From positions 443,250 to 507,249 of the forward strand of contig VSDK01018351.1 in assembly GCA_009767595.1 (NCBI GenBank): DNA of 64,000 nt. The letters run 5' to 3'. This document shows positions 39,826 to 49,500 of the stretch, in pieces. The notes under the pieces are model-generated. The model was not told the DNA's origin. It worked only from the letters and a program-made list of their open reading frames with translations, and did not search any database. Positions within the stretch are counted from its first letter, which is position 1; each line of letters opens with the position of its first letter. Both the position numbers and the translations under genes were made by a program. The DNA comes from Symbiodinium kawagutii. Its lineage: Eukaryota > Sar > Dinophyceae > Suessiales > Symbiodiniaceae.

Positions 39826-41762
39826 CTTAGCTTACTGTCTTACTGCTATGAAGATTGCATCTTTCCGGCTGTCAATTCCCGATACCTGTGGCGCAGGGAT
39901 TGGCCTGGACTTCAGCAGAGCGAACTGCTAAGGCCCTCTAGCGAACCAAAGGCATCGAGTTGTCCACGATCAACGCAAGATCTGCAAGGGGCACAGCAGT
40001 CCACTCTACAACTCCTTTCCATCGGGCCGCACTGGACAAACGCGAGGTGAAAGTCGATTGGCCTCAGTTTACTCATCAGTTGTCCCCTGTCAGAGCATTT
40101 CAATCAAATCCTTGGGCACTAATTATCCGCCACACAATGAAAATCAGTGAAGCAAACACACACTGCCATTTTATTGGTGAGTCACACTTGAGATCTCAGG
40201 TTTGAGAGGTTGTTCGAACTCAATGCTTGCCGCTAAGCAAACACAGAATGTATCTACAGGCAAGTGGGGTCAAGGATGGGGTTATATAAGGCTGGCCAAT
40301 AAGACAGGAACAACCTGAAACGAGTTCAAACAACTAGACTTCAAGAACTTGATCAGAATTTTTGGCATCAAATGATAGTAGAAAAAACATAGAAGAACGG
40401 CCCAGTTCATATAAAACATGTATGAAGCGTCTACGAAGAATGTGCACGGCGAAAACAGTGCTTCAATATGTTTGATCAGGGCGCAAACATTTACAGCAAC
40501 TTCAAACATCCATCTCATCACATCATGTCACATAGTCAGGCTTGCAACGCAAAGACCATCATTTTCGGCACAAGAAGTTGGGCCTCATCGAGGCCTTGCA
40601 GTTGAAAGGTCCTTGAGGTGAGTAAAACCATCGAAACCATGGAGAAGAGTTCAAGGGGAGAGCCTTCGGAGAGGGTACCAGCAAGAAATGCTGCTGAAAG
40701 AAGACAGTATCGTATGTGCCCTTGAACCTTTGAAACGTTACCTTAGAAAACTCAGAGCACCTCAGAAAAGCATACGTAAAACGATATAAAAAGGTAACTA
40801 GTGTGAAAGCTAGCTTCCAAGAGAAGAACTGAGTGGTGTTCTTTTCCGATAGTCTAAAGCCAAAAAGTGTTTTTCCCCTCTTGGGCGTAAATCGCTATAA
40901 TATCTTGGGATCAAAGCAGATTTGGTGCTTGAGAAACCTAGTTTTGAAAGGATTCCCCTTCAAGCGCCCGGGAACACATGGAATCTGGGTGAGAAAGCTG
41001 TGTCAAATGATTATATAAAACCGGTCCGATTTCAGTCCCGACATGTCCTGACTCACTAATGAGAAAGGATGCTGATGCATTGAGGAAAACAGAACCATCT
41101 GCCTGCACAAACGAGATGGGGTTCCAAACAACAAGCTGCAAAGTAAACACTTTAGTCACTGAGAAAGAATCACTATATAATTACACAAAGGCAGTTGCTG
41201 TAGCATACTGTATAAGTCTACTGACCGGAATCACCGGAAAAAGAGATGAAAGCTCTAGCAGGACACGCTGGATAGAGCATGGAGACCTGCTGATGGTTAG
41301 AGAATGTTACAGGAGAGATGAGTCCGCTCCAGAACCGAGGTCTGCACCAGCATGTCTTCAGTTCCTGTCTCAAGAGATGCTGGCAGTGCTTGCAGTGCTT
41401 GCATGAATGAATATGAATGAATTCTATCTGTGACCGTGAACATGAATGAATTCTTTTAACCGTTTGTAGTTGCATTCTCTTGCATTCCAATCATTTCCAA
41501 TCCTAGTATCACTGAAATCATCTGAAATCACTGCACTATCCGCAATCTTTTCTGCATATCTGGGATAAACTGCATCAATGGCAGTGTGGTGAAACAAAAT
41601 GGACACAATTTTTTATTACAGTTGCCACATCTATAGGCTCACACCTATAGCATGAACTATCTACTCGGGCACTGTTCTTCAGTGACTTTGGTCGCTGGTG
41701 CTGTGACGCCCTAAAGGGGCCAGAACAAATACACCAGGAGAGGCGCTATCATTAGCATCTTC
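39826..41762. other. No assignable gene
   Basis: A/T-richer sequence with short frames only, and a near-palindromic ATGAATGAATTC duplication at 41404-41456. Confidence 0.55.
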
Positions 41763-42017
41763 TTATGCTCGGCGTGACCAATTTGAGAAGCGCAAACCAC
41801 GCTCTTCTGTAAACCTGCATTCCAACTGAAAAATATCTTCCTCCGATAAACATCCAACTCCTGCGTGACAGCTGAAAACTTCCTCGCAACTCTCGCAGTT
41901 CTGACATGCGGGGACTGCATCTTTGGTGCAGTTTCCATCTGTCAAATTCAGCAGTTCGTCGCTTGTATTCATCGCTCCTCCAAGGCTTCCAAGGGCCATA
42001 ATAAAGATCCACCTCAT
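41763..42017 (-). CDS. Possible small secreted Cys-rich protein or first exon
   Basis: An ATG-started 84-codon frame with a short hydrophobic start (MRWIFIMALGSLGGA) that could be a signal peptide, and seven cysteines at residues 30, 38, 41, 44, 50, 56 and 67, including CQNCESCEEVFSC. It could be complete or a first exon. A second minus frame (41752-42039) is open over the same bases, so chance is not excluded. No family recognised. Confidence 0.35.
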   Translation of the reverse strand: MRWIFIMALGSLGGAMNTSDELLNLTDGNCTKDAVPACQNCESCEEVFSCHAGVGCLSEEDIFQLECRFTEERGLRFSNWSRRA

Positions 42018-42041
42018 GACCGAGGAAACGGCTAAGCAAAG

Positions 42042-42434
42042 TTGGACTGGGCTACGGCTACAGCTACAGCGGCTACAACGGCTACGAATGACCCTCTGGG
42101 TTCTCTAGGAGAACTTTGGGCCAACATGGCTGCGATTGCAAGTGGGATGCAAGTGGGAATCCCTACAGCGGGTAGTATGCCGCCCGAAAAGTGTAACATG
42201 TTGCTACCATATATTGCTACCGATCTCAGCATTCTCAGCTTCATAACATCGGAGTTCATGTCACCGGAGTTTCCGGGTTTGCAGGATGGAGGCAAGAATG
42301 TATTTAGAATGGTCTCGGCAGCAGTCATTCAATCGACCAGCAATGCAAGAATATATGTACAAACTACCAATACACCTGAAAATATCACACCCCTCTCTCT
42401 CTCTCTTTTTCCCCGGATAGCTGACAAGCTATAA
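42042..42434 (+). other. 130-codon ORF of unknown meaning beside the LINE
   Basis: Opens with a degenerate GGCTAC/GGCTACAG stretch read as Ala-Thr repeats, then a mixed sequence including LGSLGELWANMAAIASGMQV, and ends in a CT microsatellite. No family recognised and no splice context apparent; probably chance. Confidence 0.2.
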
Positions 42435-42469
42435 GGGGTTTTTACTTCTCTATGGTACGGTCTCGAATC

Positions 42470-42828
42470 GGCGCTTTTGTTTGCCGCTGCTCTGCTGTTG
42501 CTCATGCTTGTCTACCCTTTGTCTTTCCTTTGTCTCCCCTTTGTCTTTCCTTTGTCTTTCCTTCGTTCCCCTTGTGGCTCTGGATCGGCGCTTTGTTTGC
42601 GCTGCTCTGCCGCTTCTCATGCTTGTCTCCCCTTTGTCTCCCCTTTGTTTTTCCTTTGTCTCCCTTGTGGCTTTGGATCGGCACTTTGTTTGCCGCTGCT
42701 CTGCCGCTGCTCATGATTGTCTCCCTTTGTCTTCCCTTCGTCTCCCCTTTGTCTCCCCTTTGTCTGCCCTTTGTCTTTCCTTTGTCTCCTTTGTGGCTCT
42801 GAATCGGCGCTTTGTTTGCCGCTGCTCT
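42470..42828. repeat. CTTTGTCTCCCC minisatellite, left part
   Basis: Two-level repeat: short CCTTTGTCT(C/T) units grouped in larger units that include GGCTCTGGATCGGCGCTTTG and TTTGCCGCTGCTCTGCCGCT. Both strands stay open for over 100 codons because unit sizes keep frame, producing the low-complexity ORFs here. Confidence 0.9.
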
Positions 42829-44828
42829 TTTTTTTTTGCAAGCCATGGTCGCTAAAGCGTCCGTGGGCCCGCGCTGCGACAGCTTTAAAAATGACGTGCG
42901 AGAGCCATTTCAAACAGTTTCTGGTTTTGTTCGTTTGTATTTTGATACTCTGTTCGCTCTTTCAGGACATGTGTCCACACATGACGGTGTGTGTAATCCC
43001 GCCAGTTCTGCCTAGGACCTCCAACCCTCCTCTTGCCAATTTGATATTCGTTTGCTGTGTTCGGTACGTAAGTTACTTGTCTAAGAGGGTCTGACTCATT
43101 AGTTCTCAGAATGTGTCCAGCTAGTGCTGCCCGCTTGTTTAAGAGGAGATCCGAAAATAATTTGATATCTCGGCCAGCTATTTCAGATGCTGTTTTAAGT
43201 ACATAGTCGTTTGTGTTCCGACGGTTAGCATACGTTGTTTGCAATCCTAGAATAGATCGAAGCCCACGAAGTTGAAATGCATTAACCCTTTTTAACAAAG
43301 CTTGCGTCAAATGAACTGTTTCAAGGCCATAAATGAGTTTACTCTGGATTATCGCTTGGTACACCTGCAATTTCCATTTAGTGGAACAGTTTCCTGCCTT
43401 CCAGAAAGGTCCCAATTTGGACCAAACGGCCATAGTCCGTTGCATTCTTTGCCCAACTTCCTGCCTGATGTTCATGGATTGGGTTATATGATGCCCAAGG
43501 TAATTTGTTTCAGTGCATTTTTGGAGGCGTGTTCCATCTGCAAATCTTACTACGTTATTCCCGTTCATTGCAATATATGAACATTTGTGCCTGTTGAGAG
43601 CTAAACCAAATTGCAAAGAGATTCTTTCAACTGCCCACAGAATTCTATTTGCGGCATATGTGCTGGTTGACAACAGGACCGTGTCATCTGCATAATAAAT
43701 CCGATCGAAATTTACACCAGGTTTTCGGGAATTCAATGTTCGTCTATCAAGCTGGCACGTAACGTCATGGTCGATAACACTCATTACTAAAACAAATAAA
43801 TATGGTGATAGCGGGCATCCTTGCCTTATACCAGACCGTTGTACTTTCTGACCGGAAACCCCGAATTTATCTTCAACAAAGAAACTAGGCGTACTGTAAC
43901 AATTACGTATAACATTGACAAAGTGATGATGTACACCAAGCCTCTCTAACGCTACATATAGTTTGTCATGCTGAAGTTTATCGAAAGCCTTTTCCCAGTC
44001 CAACAAAGTGATGATCAAATTACTTCCCTGTTGCTCACAAATATCTTGCATTCTCCGTGTCAAATATAGGGCGTGGGATGTACTTCTGCCAGGCCTAAAA
44101 CCATACTGAGTAGAAGTCAGGGTGTCTTCTAGTACGGCCTGCAGCCTTTGTCGAATTAAAACCATGTAGAGTTTGTATACAGAATTTAACAAGGAGATCG
44201 GCCTGTAATTTGAAGGATCGTCTGTATCACCTTTCTTATAAATTGGCACTACCCGCGCTAAAAATAAGTCCTCTGGCGCTTTTTTGTTTTCCCACCACGA
44301 ATTTATCAGTTGAAGGAACCAAAGTCTATTCGTAAAATCCATCCACTTAAACAATTCCATAAAAATATCATCCGGTCCTGGTTGTTTATTGTTTTTCGTT
44401 GACGTCAAAGCCGCATCAAACTCATTTATGATAAGACAATCGGTATTGAATAGGTGCTGAACATCATTGATGCCCGCCAAGTTGTCGATTGGGTTGTCGG
44501 TATTATTTGTCCAGTGTTTGTCCTGCAGATATGTTGCGATGGCCTCTGCCCTGTCCTTCGGCGCAACGTATTCCCCCTGTAAATCTTTCATGTGGATAAA
44601 CCGGGGCTGCCGATCTTTCTTCATATGCTTAATTCCAACCCATTTTTCTTTTTGGTCTGGGATTTCCCGAATTGAGCTGGCAATGGCATTCCTTTTATCA
44701 CGTCTAGCTAAGTTCTTGATTTGTCGAGAAAGATCGGCAACCGCCTCTTGGTTTCCGATTTCATGCGCCCGTTGTCGTGCAGAAATTTTCTGCCAGGTTT
44801 CACGAGAGATATAACTTTGTTTCTGTTT
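42828..44828 (-). mobile_element. 5'-truncated non-LTR (LINE) retrotransposon, about 2.0 kb
   Basis: On the minus strand the element runs from about 44828 to a ten-base poly(A) at 42837-42828 (T-run on the plus strand). It is flanked by the 14-bp duplication AGAGCAGCGGCAAA (minus-strand sense; 44829-44842 and 42815-42828). It keeps the linker, reverse transcriptase and C-terminal region but no apurinic endonuclease, as expected for 5' truncation during target-primed reverse transcription. The flanking minisatellite itself repeats the target word, so the duplication could be partly coincidental. Confidence 0.85.
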
Positions 44829-44948
44829 TTTGCCGCTGCTCTGCCGCTGCTCATGCTTGTCTCCCCTTGTCTCCCCTTTGTCTCGCCTTTGTCTCCCCTT
44901 TGTCGGCTCTGGATCGGCTTTATTTGCCACTGCTCTGCTGCTGCTCAT
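42885..44948 (-). CDS. Reverse transcriptase ORF of LINE element, N-terminus from host minisatellite
   Basis: A 687-codon uninterrupted frame. From about residue 41 it is a LINE reverse transcriptase: SNYRPISLLNSVYKL, YGFRPGRST, motif A LLDWEKAFDKL, motif B GIRQGCPLSPYLF, motif C YYADD (43683-43697), then a thumb region and a C-terminal GGPRQNW motif of the kind seen after the RT domain of several LINE clades. The first 40 or so residues (KGRQRRDKGE-type) are translated minisatellite outside the insertion point, so the true start is lost. No endonuclease and no CCHC zinc knuckle are seen. The intact frame indicates a recent insertion. Clade not assigned. Confidence 0.92.
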   Translation of the reverse strand: MSSSRAVANKADPEPTKGRQRRDKGETRGDKHEQRQSSGKKQKQSYISRETWQKISARQRAHEIGNQEAVADLSRQIKNLARRDKRNAIASSIREIPDQKEKWVGIKHMKKDRQPRFIHMKDLQGEYVAPKDRAEAIATYLQDKHWTNNTDNPIDNLAGINDVQHLFNTDCLIINEFDAALTSTKNNKQPGPDDIFMELFKWMDFTNRLWFLQLINSWWENKKAPEDLFLARVVPIYKKGDTDDPSNYRPISLLNSVYKLYMVLIRQRLQAVLEDTLTSTQYGFRPGRSTSHALYLTRRMQDICEQQGSNLIITLLDWEKAFDKLQHDKLYVALERLGVHHHFVNVIRNCYSTPSFFVEDKFGVSGQKVQRSGIRQGCPLSPYLFVLVMSVIDHDVTCQLDRRTLNSRKPGVNFDRIYYADDTVLLSTSTYAANRILWAVERISLQFGLALNRHKCSYIAMNGNNVVRFADGTRLQKCTETNYLGHHITQSMNIRQEVGQRMQRTMAVWSKLGPFWKAGNCSTKWKLQVYQAIIQSKLIYGLETVHLTQALLKRVNAFQLRGLRSILGLQTTYANRRNTNDYVLKTASEIAGRDIKLFSDLLLNKRAALAGHILRTNESDPLRQVTYVPNTANEYQIGKRRVGGPRQNWRDYTHRHVWTHVLKERTEYQNTNEQNQKLFEMALARHF

Positions 44949-45115
44949 GATTGTCTCCCTTTGTCTCCCCTTTGTCTCCCTTGTGGCTCTGGATCGGCGC
45001 TTTGTTTGCCGCTGTTAAGCCGCTGCTCATGCCTGTCTCCCTTTGTCTCCCCTTTGTCTTCCCTTTGTCTTCCCTTTGTTTCCCCTTTGTCTCCCCTTTG
45101 CCTCCCTTTATGGCA
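44829..45115. repeat. CTTTGTCTCCCC minisatellite, right part
   Basis: Same two-level repeat, in the same orientation as the array on the other side of the LINE. This indicates one array split by the insertion. Confidence 0.9.
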
Positions 45116-46403
45116 TACGCCCTGGAAATCTTTGTGTGCGATGTACCCGCTATCTGGGGTCTATGCTGGTGTAATTCTTATCTTATCCTATCTCATAGTA
45201 CGCATCGATCTTTGTATCCATCTATCCTTTTCTGTTTCTCCCCGACAGAATCATATTTGGGGTTCTACCCCATCCTAGTCATGGTGACTGTTGACTGATA
45301 CACCGCTTAAGCTTGTGTTTCCTGGTTCGCTCCCTGATCTGCCTGCAATTCGCTGGGTTGCATTGCGCAAGGATGCTGCTGTCCTCTCCAATCCTCGGCG
45401 GTCAAGGGGAATACCAACGAGTTGCCACAGCAAAGAGACATATGGACACTACCATGTAATTTCAACATCATGTCACAATACTAGGCAGTGTGATTCATCA
45501 AAAATCTAAAACACTATCGCCGTGTGTTGGTATATCGTAGCATGTGGTATAGTCATAGTATAGTCATAATCTGTACGTGCATCTGTCACTTCTCAGATCA
45601 CTGGAATTGTGACGCGCGGTTTTGTGCTGCTCAGCAGCATTTCGCTTTGAACTCCTCCAGCCAGGCCTGAAGAGCAGCACAACAGCCAGCTAGTGGTGTG
45701 GCCCTTGGCATGGCTTGGGATGGCTTGGCATGGCTTTTGTAGGTGCTTTCTCATGAGTGGCAAAGGTGTAAGCGCAGCTTTTGCGGCAGCGAGAATAAAC
45801 CAAACAAAATATGTACAATTCTGACTTGCGACATCTGCCGCCGCTCCCTTTGAGTCTGCTTGGAATGACTCGACAAGTCCCTGTGCATAGGGACTATAAG
45901 GACAAGTCGCAAGAGGGAGGCAAAAAAAACATCATCAAAACATGAGCATAATTCTTCAATCTGATTCATGCTAGTAGCGACTGCATTTTGTCTTTGATGG
46001 CCGTGTTAAATTGTAGAGTTTCCATAAAAATGTATACTGTATGTATATTCATTAAGTCACCCTCGCACGAATCCTTGGCAGCCTCTCCCAGCAATGACTC
46101 AGCAGAATTTAGCAGGTACAAAGTCTACAGTACGAGTACCATCCAATAACAATTTGGTACCTATATAACCATGATCCTATGTAACAGCAGCATTGTCCCG
46201 GCATAGTATTGTCTATAGCCTGTTGTAGCCGGGCCCTACAATCAGGATCAGGTGCTGAGACAATACCAGGATGAGCTGCTCCCCTCCCGTGTGTTGCACA
46301 CGAGCCTGGAAAGAGAAGCAAGAACCGCTACTGTAATGGATGTCAAGTGAAACAAAACAAACCAAGCTCCCAGCACAGTGAGAAAAAATACCTTTAAAAA
46401 CTA
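45116..46403. other. Region downstream of Ku70
   Basis: From the Ku70 stop to the minisatellite. Short CATGGCTTGG direct repeats at 45709-45736. No polyadenylation signal stands out and no coding frame is supported. Confidence 0.55.
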
Positions 46404-46527
46404 TCACACACAACTACGAACCCGTTCCAATAGTTCTTGCTTCTTCCCAGTGTTGGCAACCCCTTGGCTTTTTAGCCAGTCTCTCAAGACAGCGACTGTG
46501 AGCCTCTCAGCGTCACCTCGCCAGGTG
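46404..46527 (-). CDS. KU70: Ku70 exon 18: SAP domain and stop
   Basis: Terminal exon with a SAP DNA-binding motif: [15 protein letters not shown] and [10 protein letters not shown], matching the Ku70 C-terminus (kfTV..Lke...ayGl..GkKqeLle.l). Acceptor GACAG|CAC. The stop TGA is at 46404-46406, five codons after the conserved LLERV. Confidence 0.85.
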
Positions 46528-49500
46528 CTGTCATGCTGTGTATGCCTTTCTATGCCATCCGTGCTCTCTCCGTGCACATTTTTTTCCCCACAGCTGCGAT
46601 AGCATGCGATAGCTTGAACGACACCTGCAGATTGCACCATTCCAATCTGGTGAGATGAGAGATGACAGGAATCGTTTTCAGGTTGCATCATTTTCTGGGA
46701 CCCGTTTCAAACGTCTCGAAAGATATGCAAAAGTCAGGTCAATTTCCTCTAAAAAATCCCTGGTTGCTGGGGTTCCAAGTATTTTCGCTTCGTACCGGAG
46801 GAAAACGGTTGAAAAAGGAAACTTGGCACATCCCAAGAAACATCATGAAACACCAAGAAACAAATCAAAATCCTGAATAAAAGCCTGTTTGAAGTGGTGA
46901 AGTCGGAACGGTATAGAAACCATGAAGGGCGGATCGAAGCCAGCACAGTTTGCAACCAAGTGGTGGTGACATGTGGTGACCATCTTCATTGCGCGGGTTA
47001 CCACAGTCAACCGCAGGCCACTGTTTTGTGAACATTGCACTTGAAACATTCACAATTCTGTATGCTTTAATCTTTCTGGCAAGCCAACTGCAAGGTCGCA
47101 CCAAGCCAGCCCCATTGTGATGTTCTGACTTCTGCACCAGGGTGCCCGAATGAAGCAGCGCCCTCATTTCTTCAATTCCCGCTGGCATTGGCAAAGCCTG
47201 GCGAGGGGGATTTTGGAGCAAAGTTTGCATACAGCTATAAACTCCATGTAAAACATATACTGTAGGCACTTGTCACACTGTACACTGTTCTCCCCCAGTG
47301 CAGTGGGGTCAAGCAACTTCATGCTGCATGCTGCCTCAATAATTAACATAGATCCAGCTTGATGGCACAGTGCAAAAATCAAAAGCTGACAGGTCCGAAT
47401 TGGGTCCCCCTTGCCATCTTCCTATCCGATTTTGTCCTTCAAGTCAACCCCCTCAAAGTCAATGATCAAGGGCACAAATGAAATATTAGTCCGACCCAGC
47501 AGCGGATGACAGCGGTGTGATGCAGCAAAGGAAGCCTCTCTTTTCGGATACTTTGCTGCACGACTTTCTCCCCCATCAGCAGGACGCTTCGCATGTGGTG
47601 CACATTTTGTCACAGCCTCAGTACATAACGACGAAAGCAGTCATCGATTCTGCCTAGGCAATTTCCCCCCCGCGGCATAGCAAACTTTGAGATCAATTTA
47701 TGTTTGGAGCTCACTTACAAGATCTTGAACTTGAGATGACTTATTTCTCCAGCTCGATTTTCTGCACAGCGCGGCTCCCGAGGGGATCCGAGGGACTTCT
47801 TTCCACGCTGCGATGATGGGCTTCTTCTTCTCCAACGTCGCCGCGTCAGGCTGCAGGACATCTGCGGTCTCCTCTGGCCTCAGAGACGTGCCTGGAAAAA
47901 GTGCACAAAAGAAACCCATTTTCAAAACCATCAGGTCACTACAAAATATCTTAAACAAATAAAAGCAGTAAACATAAAAAAATCAATGCAAGAAAATGAA
48001 ATAAATATCAAAAAGATGCTTAAATTCATTCAAACAGCGTGGAGGATGCAGCATGATTCATTCAACATCACTCAACCATTTCTCCAAATACCACTGGAAG
48101 AATCCAACTTTCACTCAACTTGCACGCAAAACGTGCAAAACGTGCAACAGTAACATGTCTCTTTGGCCTGGTGCTTGTGAGTCAGAGTAAGGCAGCCCGA
48201 AAATTATTGATTGACAGCTTTAGAATTGACCTTCCTAACCCATAATTATACACTTTCTGGCAAGTTTCTGCTCCTCTCCCAGTGCCAGTGCCTGCTACTG
48301 AAAACAAACGCATACACAGCCGGGGCAAAATGGGCGAGGTTCCCAACAAAGCGTTCCCAAATGGGCACTCTTCACCAACATTGCCTGTTTCACCTTTCCC
48401 CCGCTGGGGTTCATTCCGGTCAAACATTTTTTGTGGAGTTTGCTGGTATCGAATCAGCAATCCTTTTCATGGCAAGATCTGTGATCTTTGCGGCGAGTCT
48501 GTGATGGGAAGCTGTACATCCGGTTGGATGGAAGGGACCGCGTTTCAATGTCTTTGACCACCGGAGTTCCTCTCTGAACGTGGCATAGCTATGCATAGCT
48601 CACCCATTTTCACTGTGATTTTGATCTTCTTCCAATTTCTTACACTTCTTCCATCTTCTTTCTATAGGGAAGTGGTCTTGAAGATCTTGAAGGGGGAAGT
48701 CTCCCGATTCATGCAGCGTCAGTGGTGCACCAGCTGCAAGGTATCGAAAGGACCAGTCCAGGGGAAAATTCCCGGCACTGTGCAGCTCAGGGAAGCAATC
48801 TGAGACTGGTCAGTCCGTTGGCTCAAAAGGGCCCTGATGGGCCGCAGTTCTGTACAAGCAAAATGAGCATGCACGAAATTGTTGGCCGGCGACAGTGCAC
48901 ATCAGGCAAATCAATCTGTCTGAAAGCGTCGTAGATGGTCACAAGCCGCTAGGATGCTTTTACATGGAACCGCCTAGCCTTTATGCTACTTGGAAAAAAT
49001 CAGAAATCCATCCAACATGTTTGAAAAACAGGACAGGCATAGGATAGGGATGGGCCGTTTATCAAGTGAGTCAAGGAGAACACCTGAGTGCTTCTGGCAG
49101 CCAGCTCTACGCAAGCCACCTCCGAATGCATTGAATGCATCTGCTTCAAAGTCAACAAATACATCCGTGATCATCGGTGACATTTCCTTATGGACCAGGC
49201 ACTTGCCTAGCAGTCTGTCGTATTGCCATGCTGGCAACGACGGAGATCAATGGCTTTCCCGCAGGATTCCGGTGAATTGGAAGTCTCGAAGTCCTATTGG
49301 AATTCGGTTCACGAGCAAAGACGTCAGGGCAGCAACATTGGATGCCTCCACTGACAGCCGTAAGGCAATGACCGCACTGAAACATGCAATGATCGAACCA
49401 TTCCCGTTATCCATGAACGACTGGCAATTTTGCTTTCGCAGCGGCCATCCCGAACGGGAGAAACTCAGTGCCGTGGTGCGCTTTTAGACTCCCTTCGCGA

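Noticed and set aside
46865..47269. 134-codon minus-strand ORF within Ku70 intron 17
   Set aside because: It reads acceptably but is neither needed for nor in phase with the Ku70 model, and has no recognised motif. Its only start is a non-ATG codon.
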